NCBI RefSeq assembly: GCF_000699445.3
Contig: NC_067195.1
Span: 57,082,465 to 57,146,464, forward strand
From: Schistosoma haematobium
Taxonomy: Eukaryota; Platyhelminthes; Trematoda; Strigeidida; Schistosomatidae
DNA: 64,000 bases
Direction: 5' to 3'
Within the stretch, counting starts at the first letter, position 1, and the number at the start of each line of letters is the position of its first letter. Under the pieces are notes generated by a model, which had not been told where the DNA came from, searched no databases, and saw only the letters and a list, made by a program, of their open reading frames with translations. A program made the translations under genes and the position numbers. This document shows positions 45,873 to 59,400 of the stretch, one piece after another.

Positions 45873-48800
45873 GTTAGTTTTTTTGAAAGTGTGATATAGG
45901 AAGTAAGGCAGTGCTTGTTTTTTATTTAGTTTAACAGAATGTGAATTCTAATTTAAAACTCATTGATGCCTGTTTTTCCTAGGAATCAATATTTCAATGA
46001 AAATTAGGGTGGCAAACTTTAGCATATCTTAATTTATGAATACAGTAGAGCCAGTGTAATCAGTGATGAAAGTAATTTATGCACTTTCACTATATACAGT
46101 TTGCCAACTTAACTTGTAATTGTAAACCTAAATACACTAGATTTTCGAGGTCAAGTCTCTGTTTTCCTTTATAAATGCGATTACCTGGGTGTTTGAGATA
46201 ATTCATTCAAATATAAAGTAACTGTTGGGAAAAGTTGCGTCTAAAATCAACCCACAATAGCTTTTCTAGGATGAAACTTCAATTGTCAACGACTAAGACT
46301 CCAAGTCAGTTAGATACTATCTATACAAGGTTAATTTTCGTCTATTGATTAATAGTAACCATTCTTTTCGTACTGTCAGGAGTGCTGTATTCTGTAGTGG
46401 GATTTGCAGTCCTCACTTAGGGTAGCCAATGCACTTGTTGATCAGTTTATAGGTTACCCTTTTTTGTAGACAACTAAACGGTCGAAATTCATGTTTTAAC
46501 ATCACAACCCATGCACATCTCATAAAACACGACATAGGCTTTTTTTATTTCCCATTTTCATAAGTTACCTACTTCGTAATACATAGATGCTTTCGTCTGT
46601 ACGGAATCATAGCAGCACTTACACCGTTACGTAGAAACGACGACAGGAATTTGAGTTGGCTCAACTTGTATTGTCTGAGTAGTAGTTATTTCGAATCGAA
46701 TAAAATGAAATTGCTCACCAAAGTACTATGACCCACCTATTACTTTTGTCCATATGTTGTTAGGTCCTCTGACTCGACGCGTGTTTCTTTGTGACTTTAA
46801 TATTTAATCTTAAGTCAGTAAATTAACACCAACTTTCATGTCTAATTGGTATGTAGAAGGTGGCGATTACGCGGAAGATGGGAGGGAAATATTTGACGAT
46901 AACGATGAAGATGAAGAACAATATGATTTAAGACCGAAGGCGAAGAACAAAGTGTCATCTCAGTCAGCACCAAAGAAGAAACGGCTTAATCCTGATATTC
47001 GGGCTAGTGATTCAGCACCGCTGCGTCCTTCTGTTGGGCGTGATATTCGGAGTCTATTTGCTGCTTCCTCAGGTTCAAATTCTAGTAAGAAAAGAAAAGT
47101 GAGTTTCTTCGTGTAACATAATTGTAAATATCAGTTTTACTTTCCCTTCCATATTCTTATAGGATTGGTTCATTGTACTCCATACAGAATTCTCTATTGT
47201 ACTTAAGTATTTTTCGTGTCGTATGCTTCTGTTCTTGCTTATTGTTTTATAATGCTTTGATAAATACATTTATTTGACAAACAGTCGAAGTCGTGACAGC
47301 GTTTTTAATATATGGCGGACAAATAATATAGTTGTCTCAACCAATTTCTAAGACTGTCTAAAATTAACCTAATGGAATAATAAAAAAGTTAAGTTTTTTA
47401 TACACTTGTGCCGTACTGTTGAATTCAGTGTATTGTTCACTTTCTTTGGGTTGAACTTATTTGAACACATAGATATTGGTACAAGGGGGCATCAAACACA
47501 TATGCGCCACAAAAATCTAATTTGATTTGTGTGAGGGCTATGGTACTGCCCGGGTGCTGAGACCGCAGCAGGTGATATTTTTAGGGGACCACACCAGGAG
47601 CCTTCGACCTGAAGGTCTGATCCACAAGGCAGTGGATCATCGTAGGGAGATGCCGTCCCATGGTAGCCGGTGACCAACGATTGGTTCATATTCCATTCGT
47701 TCCCTCAGGATACTGGAGCCCATGTGCATCATTGGTTTGGAATCAGGGTTTTCCAACTCCCATAAGTGAACTCTCCATGTCCAGTCAGTCAGTCAGCTAC
47801 AACGTAGGACCAGGCACATATATGCATCGGTTCAAGTTGTCATACCTCATTAACACAAGATGGACACCGGATTCATAGCAGTGGTTAGGTCAAAGGTGGT
47901 AATATATAAGAGAAAGATTGCATATAGTACAAGAAGGAAGAATTGGTTCGTAGAAAAAAAGGTGTGAAGCGATTTTGATCTGTTAGTTTAAGGGAAGACA
48001 GAGGGTGAATACACCGACGCCATTGTGATCGATTCTGAGCCATGTCACCAAGAGTCTCCAACTAGTGGTTACGAAAGTCACGCGGACCCACACCAAGTAG
48101 TCTGCATCTACCAACATGGCTCAGACTAGAAGTTAGTGACTTCAAGCACTGATGCCACGTTTTGGTTTGGCCGCCCCTAACTTTCTTCCAACCATCTCCA
48201 ATACCGGTTAGCATTACACATCGTGGTAATCGGTGTTCGGGCATACGTAACACGTGGCCCAACTATCTCAGTCGATGAAGATTCACAACCTCATGAACTG
48301 ATTTACCATCATTCCCTAATACCCTGTGTCTAACCTCACTATTACTTCGTGTCCACCAACCCGGTTAAAGAGCCAGACATTTACTTTTCATCCTCTCAAT
48401 TTCGTAAGCAACACCCCGCCACGAGAAGGTAGTGAGTAGGACTTCCCTGGCAGTGGTTGTATGCACGTGGCCATGTGAGAGCATTACGAGATGGAGAGCA
48501 AACTCTCCCTACTCCCAGCCGTACCAGGGCATATGGGAGCTTCCTCAGGTCCAAATTCTAGTAAGAAAATAACAGTGAGTTTCGTAGAAGAAGAAGGCCA
48601 AAACTGGTCACGAAGCTGTATTTTTAGTGGTTGAATAATGATACAACTCATCAACAGACGATCAGACAAACATTTGGACGATCACCTCAGTATGGTGAGT
48701 AATTCTTTCAGGTTAGCTTACTCAAACTCGTTCCACTTTGTCGTTTTGCAACTGCACGTAATTTGTATTCCGAATAGTACAACAATTGGGGACAGAAATC

Positions 48801-51800
48801 AAGTCGACGGGACAGGAAAATGGGAAATTTGTGAATGGAGCACACATCTAAACTATTTGAAGATTTTTCACTAAGTCTCAAAGTTGTCTAACTTTATCAA
48901 ATGTTCTTCCAAGTCCACTTTCTTATTATCCTATTTCTTGATAGACTACAGACTCGTTTCCCCAAAATTTTAATGATGATTTAGGTAAATATATGTCCTA
49001 GTCATTTCAGATTAAGAAAAGAGACCAGGTCGTCTAAACGTCGAGTAGGATCTAAAATTTATATTATGGTCTTCATCTGTTTCAAAGGCTACTGTGAGAC
49101 ATGACTGGACTCGACTCTTAACACAACTTAAGGTTTATAGTAATTCAGTCCTAGCAGCCCATAATATTATCTTTAGTCTCCTATTAAGAAAGTCCCGAAT
49201 TGATGTAAGCTCTTGTATACACACTTATCCCTTGGTAGCTATTATCATTGCTTTATAGATTCCTGGAGGATCACAACTCATAGATTTGTGTTCAAGATGT
49301 GTGATCACAAAACCACATACTATGACTCATTTATTATAATCACATATAAGTATTATCTGAAGGTGACTTCGTAGGTGTTGTTGCCAGCTAATTCTTGTAG
49401 TTTTTAGGTTTAATTTTAGTGGCTAATCACTGCCTACCGTTTGGGGAGTAGTTAAAGGTCCAGACTTTCAACCACCAGGTCGCAGGTTCGAGTCTCGTTC
49501 CACCTACTTCGGTTTGGACCGGGCGGTAGAATCATTAGTTTTCACACCTAAATATAGCTCAAACCCAAGTACAGGAATACGTGCTTTGTGAGTTGTAGTA
49601 CTGTGTAATAATTGTTGTATATGCTGGCCAGAAACGACAACTCAAAATGCAAGTTATCAAATATATTCCAATATTGTAGTCAACGACATGCAGACAAATA
49701 ATCACTCCCTATCTTCTACATTTTATTGATCCCAGCTTTTTGTGTTGTATACTTAGGAAAATTTTTACAGTGTCTTCCGGCTTACAGTTTGATCGCTCCT
49801 ATTATAACTAAAATAGTCATTGGTACTTCCTTGCTTTGTTTCATACACACTTGATCCTCACTTAATCTCATACACCAAGATGCTCGATTTCCATTGATTT
49901 AGATAACTATCCGCTATTACAGTTGTTGGATAGGTAATTTTGTTATTCACTGTTCGCTCAGTATATTAATACCCAAACTCCTACATGATTTTAGTTTTTT
50001 TCATGCTTGACTTATTTCTTTATGAATATAGTATTTGCAATTTCAGACTTTATTCATCTACTCACTTGTCATTCACTCTATTTGCAATCTTTAGGAAATG
50101 AAAGAACCCTCTGTGGACCCGAACCTAGATGATTTGTTAGCAGAATTAGAATCCTCTGTAACAGAACCTAAACCTCACCACCATAATTCTGATAATTTGT
50201 CGCGAAAAAGTTTCGTAGCCTCAAAACGAAATTCTGGAGTACATGGCAATGTGGTAAATACACCTAGCACATTGAAACGTCGTTCACCTGAACGACCAGA
50301 ACAGCCTATTCACACAATTAACGGGCCTCGTCTAAAACTTCCCTTAGTATCTGAAAAGAAGCATTTTTCACAGACTCCACTTGACCAGAGATCACGTAAC
50401 CCTTTCTCATGTCGCGAGCTTGCAGAAACAGAGCAGAAAATTGAGCACAGTAAACCACAAGGTGCTGAAGGTACAACAATACATAACTGATGCTTTATAT
50501 GTGAAAAGTATTTTTATTGCTTTCTATTTTTTAAATAATTTTGGTCTTTCCCGAAGGAGCTTCGGAACAAGCCGCTGAACAGACCGTCAGGATTATTTTA
50601 TTACAATCGCTGAGAGACTTACAAACATGTTTTTTCTTTTGATGCCTTTCACACTCTCGAGGTCAAACTATTGAGTAAATTGGAGTTGTTTAGTTGTTGT
50701 TACGTAACCATAGTATACCGCTTCTTAATCAGGTGTATGTCAACATGGTAGGAGTAATTAGGATTTCCTAAGTGAGATTTCCACGTCACATCAGTCGTTA
50801 TTTGTTTTACCGCGTATTTCTTGCTAATCGTTTGCTTCAACTAGTGTCTTGATTTTGCTAGCGTTGAAATATTCATTGAAATATTATTCACTTTTTATTA
50901 AATGGTTTTTAAAAACATTGCTTTTCAATCACACCATAAATGTCGTTGTTTTTTGCAATTATCCAATACTTTCTGTACGTATTTTACAATTATTCGCTAA
51001 GTTACGTTTTAGCTGACAAGTATAGCTCTTGTTCAAATGCTGCGAAACAGTTTTTAGCAACCTAACGCTGTGGATGGATTTATAGTTTTACTGGGTCACC
51101 AAATATTATTCGCAAATGAAAACTGCTTCTGTAAGGGTGATTGGTTGGCATTATGATTGTTTATTATCATAATAGTCCTTATTCATGTCGCCGGAGAAAC
51201 CCTATGACTTTAGATACTAGGTAAAAGCTGTTACTCAGTAGTAGCGTGGTGTATATTTGAATTGTAATAACCTAAAAAATCGAATTTTCAGCTATTTCTC
51301 TTCAACCCGAAGAGGCAACATCAATGGTTTCTGAAGTGGATGAGACCAATTTTTCGGAAGATTTTGAAATGGAGATGATACCAAAAAATGTTCAACCTGC
51401 TGTTCAGTCACCAAAATCAACAGATGGATCAAATATACAATCAATAACTAGTGTAACTGCTAACTGGTTAACTGAAGAAAATCTAGCTAAAGCCGATGAC
51501 ACAACATGGATAGATGAAACTAGTCCAGTTTCATTTCCTCCTTCATCAAACAAGGGAAACATTCTTTACTTTTATTGGTTTGATGCTTATGAGGATTTTA
51601 AACAACTACCAGGTATGCCACGGTCTTAAATAATTTGTTTAATCATCATAAATATAAATAATCAATTTCATGTTATTACTTTACATATATTTCTGTTTTA
51701 CGGTTGATTGTAATACTAAACCTGTGTTTTAGATAAATTCAGACTAACTTTGATTTATGGAGTTATGTCGTTCGAGTTGTATGTAGAGTATCTCTTTACT

Positions 51801-53364
51801 CTTTAGTTTGCGTGCAGTATTTATATTGTGTTTGTAATTCCATTGTTGCATCCAGTAGAATAGGTCACTCAACATGTGTAAATGAATCAACGTACAATAA
51901 TTAGTGAGAGCAGTACATTTCTTACTTACTTACGCCTGTTACCTCTCGTGGAGGAGCATAGGCCGCCCACCAGCACTCTTTATCCAACCCTGTCCTTGGC
52001 AATCCTTTCCAGTTGTTTCCAGTTGCTATTCATCCTCTTCATATCTGTTTCCATTTCCGGACGTAGTGTGTTCTTCGGCGTTCCTCTTTTCCGCTTCTCC
52101 TCAGAATTCCGAGCTTGGGCCTGCCTCGTGATGCAGTTTTGATGACTTCCCTAATGTATTTCTCATCTACTTCCAACGTCTTTTCCTAATTTTCTCTTCA
52201 ACTGGAAGCCATTTTGTCCTCTTCCACAGTAGGCCTTTGTTAATGGTATCCGGCCAACGGATATTGACTATCTTGCGTAGACAATTGTCTAGAAAGACTT
52301 ATAGTTTCTTGATGGTGGTTGTAGTGTTTTTCCACGTTTCAGCTCCGTACAATGGAACTGTCTTGACGTTGGTATTGAAGATTGTGACTTTGATATTGGT
52401 TGAAAGTTGTTTTGAGTTCTATATGTTCTTCAATTGTAGGGATGCGGCCCTTGCTTTTCCGAACCTCGCCTTTACGTCTGCATCTGAACCTCCTTGTTCA
52501 TCAATGATGCTTCACAGGTACGTGAAGGATTCTACATCTTCCAGAGTTTCTCCATCAAGTGTGATTGGGTTGGTGTTCTCCGTGTTGTATTTGAGGATCT
52601 TGCTGTTTCCTTTGTGTATACTGAGGCCTACTGATGCAGAGGCTGCTGCTACACTAGTTATCTTCATCTGCATTTGTTGGTGTGTATGCGATAGGAGGGG
52701 TAGGTCATCTGCGAAGTTCAAATCTTCTAATTGATTCTGAGCTGTCCGCATATAACCAATTTGTTGAATGCACATCGATTTGCAAATCTCACCCCATGAT
52801 ATCTTCATATCCGGTGTTATCCATTGCGACTTTGGCGTTTAGATCTCCCATCAGGATGGTGAGGTCCTTTCTTGGGCACTTTGCTATGATTGATTGCAGC
52901 CTCTCATAGAACTGATCTTTATTGTCGTCGTTGCCATCATTGGTGGGTGCATAACATTGGATCCGTGAGATTCCCATCCTATAAGTGCATTTCGTGCTTC
53001 TTTGGACAGCATTAGAGCAATTCTATGAGTGTGTAGATCATTTTCTTCGTGACCGGAGTACATTAGTGTTGTGACTTTAAGGCCGGCTTTTTATTACGTG
53101 ATTCATTCACCAATCAAAATACGACTTATACAGTCTTAGCACTGTTGCAAACCAATGCCCGTCCAACTGAGTCCAGAACACCAATAACAGATTCCACCAT
53201 GCGAATCATTTATTTCAAACATACTTGGTCTATATACCAGCCAAACAGACCGCATCACACCATAAAATAGGAAATAACATCTATACAAGATCAAGTCAAA
53301 ATGTGGCTGTGAACGTGGGAGACTGAAGTTAATAAACTGAGTATAGTTTAAGAACAGTAAATAG

Positions 53365-53427
<63 letters not shown>

Positions 53428-56400
53428 CTATAGGTCAAAACGAAGCTTATAATAAGAGGAATATAGATAAACATAATCTAGTCACTGAATAGTTATGCTA
53501 TATATATATAACAAGGATATACATATTGTTTGTTCTCTCTTCCCATCTCTGTATGCTTATTGTCTTTTGTTGGCATTTCAGTTATTATCCTTTAACCTTC
53601 TTTTTATTGCTTGAGACTATGGGTCATCTATTCATATGTACTTGTATGTGTTCTTGTTTACATTTGATAAATTTCTTCCTGGTAAATGATGAATAGTTCA
53701 TCAGTTACTATTTTCTTGTTCGATTCTATTTTTGATTGCTATCGTGCAGAGAGAAAAAGAGAAAGCTTTGCTTGTTTCAACGTTTATATATGTATACATT
53801 ATTGGGATTCATAAACTTAAATCGATAATAAAAGGGATGTATTTGCATATGACTCGATGTTCCGTTTGAATTATTGGCGTGTGTGATGATAATGTACACT
53901 TTGAATTTTTTTTGAGTACTTATAGGTGCTAAGTTTTTGTTTGAATTTCTTCATGTGGTTAAAATGAAATAAGAATGCATGCTAAACAGTTTATCTCAAT
54001 TCTTTTTTCCCCTGTCAAGCATTCTATCATAAATATCAGTGAAAACAACAGGTCAGTGATTGTTTAATCCTGAGGTATCATAATTCTTCCTTCAACTCCG
54101 AGGGCGGAGTTTAAATGGTTTAATTTGTTTAATCAGGTTGGCGTTTTTCAGCAAGACTTTTTCTTACATATAGAAATGAAAAATAAATGGAATCGCACCA
54201 AATGTATCTGATTTCTCTAGGATATCCTTCACAATTATTCATAAGCTTCACTGGGTCTTTATGCCCACTAAATTTGACCTAACCAGTTTGTGTCAGCTTT
54301 TATTCATTGATTGTGTTATGATTGTTTTTTGTCAGTGTAAAAACCTATTTCTTTATGTTTTTCTTACCGTTTCAGGCATTGTTTACCTATTTGGCAAACT
54401 TTATGATCATTCGAAGTCTGGGACTTATGCCAGCTGTTGTTTGCGCATTAAAGACCTTGAAAGACGCATATTTTTGCTACCGCGATTATCATCGGTTAGT
54501 TATTTGTTTTTAAGAGTAGGATAACTATTTTTCCAACCAACTGTCCTTCACGTACCGCTTATATCATAATGCAATATTCCAGTTGATCTGCTAAGTTGAT
54601 CGAGCTGTACGAAATTGGATGCTTCGTTGTTAGGTCTTGTACTATCAAGTTAGAAAGCTGTATAACTCTTAGGGATCTATGTTGATATATAAATAACTTC
54701 ATTGTGATGAACATCTGACATATGGTTCATGCTTCCGTGTAACAAGAGATGTGTTTACCTAGGGTAACCATTGTCTCGATTTTTGTCGTCTTTCTTTGTT
54801 GGGAGATAGAATTATAAAAACATCATCTCTGTAACTGATTCGAGAGTATTTCCTGATAGACTTCAATAAAATATCACCTTTCACTACTCATGAGACCACT
54901 AAGCATCATCCGACTGGAAGTCTTAGACTTAACGTGATCCTTTTGACTAGTCCTGTAAATTATCTCACTGGATAAAAACATAGCATTCAGGTTCACAAAT
55001 GTATTCTATATTATCTCTGCTCTCATTCAATATCTAAGTGTAGAATACTTCTTTAGTCAGTCAAAAATGCCAAAAGTTTGCTTATGGAACAATTTTCTAG
55101 ACCTGTTGCTGTAAATTTGGTTTCTGAGCAGTCTTATCAAGGAAGTATATCTTACCATTGAAAAAAGTTATCTACTTAATTTTAACGTAACGAGAGGCTG
55201 TTAGTGCCTTTGATAGCCTGACAAGTAGTTTTTTCATAATTTAAAAAATAGTTTACTTCTGGCTTTATTGTCATTTATTTATTTTCAGCCTGAAGATGGT
55301 GAGCTTCCTACTGTTAAGGATGTTTACATGGAGTTTAGAGATTTGACTTCACAGTTTAAAATTGGAAAGTTTAGGTGTAAAGTAAGTATGCTCGTTTATA
55401 TTTAAAACTTCTGCTCTTGTGCTTTTGTAACTAATAAGTATGAATATATAAATGACCTTTTAACCGTTTACGTTGACGCCTTCTATCACTATGTTGGACC
55501 GTCTTTCAAATGTGTTAGATCTGCGTTCAGTTAAAACATGTTTTGTAATTTCCCCATTAAAGTTTACCAATAATATGACTAGTTTTTTACATTAAATTGG
55601 GATTTTGTTCATGGCAAGCATGAACTAAAATTATGTCATATCCATACACTTGTCTGAATGCCGTTATGTTAATGTAAAATGCTCTTTAGTTATTTCGTCA
55701 CCATTAATTGTTTTGGGTGTCAAAAATTCATTTGGGGCCTTTTCATTTGTTAGCTAACTGTAAACATGACCCGATAATTTGTCACTCGAGTGGTTCCCTA
55801 TCTTTAAGATGCTTTTAGCATGCAACTTGATGTGTATCCTGTATATTGAAAATTTTCAAGCGATTTATTTGAGGAGGACTTGTCATGTGTTGTCCATAAA
55901 ACTATTGGTTACTAAAGACCATTCTGTCCGTAATTATATCAAATCCAAGTTCTTTGTGAGGCATAATTAACAGTTTAAACCTCCCTTCTATCTCTGAGGG
56001 GATACATACCCTTTTAGGAAATTAAGCCATGGCGATCTAGTGCTTCGATGAAGGAAGGTAGCATTGAGTTGTTCTCGATGTGATTAGTTACCGAGTAGAA
56101 TCAGATAATATAGATTGGTCTTGTTTAATTTTTTTCTGTAAATTTATCATTGTGTATATCTTCAGAGTACAGATGTATTGTCTTGGTGTATTTCTTTTGA
56201 TAAACTATTCACTTTGACATTTAAGGTTGGTTGATTCGATAACTTGTTTCGTTTGTTGTATCGTTACATCTTCCCTATTGTTTCAGACCACTGAAAAACG
56301 CTATGCTTTCGAATATGCCGATGTGCCAGAAACAAGTGACTATTTAGAAGTACGTTATGCTGCGTCATACTCGGCTTTGCCAGCGGATCTTCAAGGAAAA

Positions 56401-59400
56401 ACCTTTTCCCACGTTTTTGGGACAAACACCTCTTTGTAAGTCTTTTCTATTCTCAGTTGACTTTTAACTATGGCGCACGTGCAATTGTATCAATAGATAG
56501 GTATCATAGATATTCTCAACTACTTCTTATATCTCGATCCAAAGATTAGTTCTAATCCTATTTTTATGTATATACATTGTAGTAAAACTCTCCTTCATTC
56601 AAAATCACCCCTCTCTAACATTGCATCTAATACTTAAAATTTTAACATGCAATACAGACTCCATCCACCTTCGGGTAAAAGACCAGATTTTGAGTAATTG
56701 GTTTTCATTTGCCGTGAGTGAAATATTCTAATCGAGTTATGATTGTAAATATAACATTGTTATATCGATCTCCTAGTTACTGATAGGAACAAAAAATTTG
56801 CAAATCGAACGTATGGCAAAGTTATGTGTTTTAGTCTACCACTCTCGATCGTTTTTACCATTGATTTTCTGATAATCATATTTGGAAAACGTAAAACAGT
56901 AAACAAGTAAAGGTTTCGTACTTGAATTTGAGCCACATTTTTTATATGAGAGCTAATGTTACTGCCCAACCAATCGAACTTTTATAAGTGGGACTGACTT
57001 CTAACCTGACACTTGTTGTGTACTTTAACCTCTAAGTTATCACCTACTTTTACAGGAAGTTCCGACATAACCAAGCGTTAAATGTAAATAAATTGGTCTT
57101 TGCTATGAACAATTAGTTACGTGGGTACGTCTTAACTAAGGTAGAATACAGAATGTTGAAAGGTTTACCAACTAGATGACTGTTATCTATATATAATTGC
57201 TCAAAGATTAGAATATTTACCACGAAGTAATTTAATAGTTTAGTGTACATTTAGTCCTTTTCTCTTTATTCCATTGTTATTTAGTTTGGAGAACTTAGTG
57301 CTTGACTTACAGTTACGTGGTCCCTGTTGGCTAGAAATCAAAGATGCGTGTAAGTATTTCTAAACTTTTTTACATTATTGTATACGTAAATTGTCAGTTA
57401 CACTCATCACTTCGATATCCCCTATCCGTAGAAGTGGTAAATTTTTTAAAACTTTCCCATCTTACAATTGATCCGAATAAGAGAAAATATTTCTCAGACA
57501 ACCCCTTGGATTGAACTATATTGTAGTTAAGGTAACGTGGTGTAAACATTATGACTTACTGTAGGAGATTGTACACTTAAGGTAATAATACACTTCAGCG
57601 AATGGTATATAGAATAATAGTCCTTAATATGCTCTAACCATCCCGGTTTTGTTTGAGTAAAGAACCCTTGGTAGATTTTTCGGTCATATACACTGGTATA
57701 AAACCTGTTAAACATGACATCTAGGTTCAAAATCCCTATCATATTTAAACTTCATTGTCTCTGGTTATCACAAGTGTTGTTGTTCTGTCTTACAAGCTTG
57801 TGTTATCAGAGATCATGACCAATTTAATGGAAATCCGTTCAAATTTCGGACTGCTTAATGTCTTTGCCATGACTAGGCCTTCATCTCATCATGATTGCTA
57901 CATTACCTTATTTAAATTGGACACTTTTCGTCTTTTTAAAATAAGTAGACAGTAGTAATGTTACTGTCTTACTTACACCTTTTACCCATTGTGGAGCATA
58001 GGGTATCGACCCGAATCCTCCAACTAACTATATCCTCGGTTCTCCTTTCCCGTTGTCTCCGATTGCTGTTCATTGTTTTGATGTCTGACTCCAATACCCT
58101 ACGCAGTGTCTTCTTTGGTCTTTCTCTTTTCATTTTCCCTTCAAAATTCTGGGTTGGAGGCAGCCTCTTGATGCAGTTTGGTGACTTCCTCAATGTGTAT
58201 CCTATTCACCTTCAGTGCCTTTGTGTAATTTCTTCTTCAACTGGAAGCTGGTTTGTTCTCCTCTACTTAGGCTGTTGCTGATGGTATCCGACCAACGAAC
58301 ATTGTGTATCTTGCATAGAGAATCGCTAAGGAATACCTGTTTGCTTTTGATGATGGCTGTAGTAGTTCTCCAATTCACAGCTCTTTACAGTAGAACTATA
58401 TTGATGTTGGTATTGAAGATTCTGACTTTGATGTTGTCTGGCAGTTGTTTTGAGATCCATTTGTTCTTCAATTTTAGGCATGTCACCCTTTGCCAATCCT
58501 TACTCTCACACCACTGCATCAAATCCTCCTTATTTGTCGATGATGATGCTAAGGTACGAAAATCTTCATACCTATTACAAAAGTTCACCAAGTATGCTTT
58601 GGTTGGTGTTTTCCGTGTTGTATTCGAGGGTCTTGCTTTTTTCTGTGTATTTTGAGACCTACTGCTGCAGAGGCTGCTGTTACACTGTCTGTCCTCACAT
58701 GCATTTGTTGGTGTATACGGGATAGAAGAGCTAGGTAATCTGCGAAGTCCAAATCGTTTAGTTGCATCCAACCTGTTCACTGTATTCCATGCTTCCCCTC
58801 AGATATTGAAATCTTCATAATCCAGTCAACCACCGGAAGAAAGAGAAATGGAGAGAGTAAGCAACCTTGTCTGACTTCGGTTCTCACTTGGGATGCGTCT
58901 GTCAGCTTTCCTCCATACACAACTTTGAAGCGTAGTCCGTCTTACAAGTTCCGTATAATGTTGACGATTTTCTCAGGTACCCCATAGTGTCAGAGAAGGT
59001 TCCGCAAGGTTTTCCTGTCCACTCCGTTGAATGCTTTCTCATAACCAAGGAAGTTGGTGTTAAGCACTGTCAGGTTGCATCTCCTCATTTCGACAGCTAT
59101 TTTACTGGTTCCTCCGGTCTCTCACATTGTACGAACATTCTATGTATCTATATTAACTGTTGTTCTGTCTGTTAGATGAGGCGTCGGCCTCGTGACTTCC
59201 GAAGAAATTTCGGCTTTCACTATAGAGAGCCATAACTCTACTAAATGAAGATCCTTCAATTCTGAGGGCAGAGTTTAAATTGTTTAAATTGTTTATTCCG
59301 GTTCGCGTTTTTAGCAAGGTTGTTTTCTACAGGAGGGGGTTGCTAATCTTATGCCCAACCGCCCTCCTTTGCTCAATGTTCGGACGTGCACTAACCCTAG

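Noticed and set aside
50529..50600. Extra POLA1 exon after exon 5
   Set aside because: A CCCGAAG/GAGCTTCGG stretch looked exon-like, but exon 5 joins exon 6 in phase without it and no donor fits.
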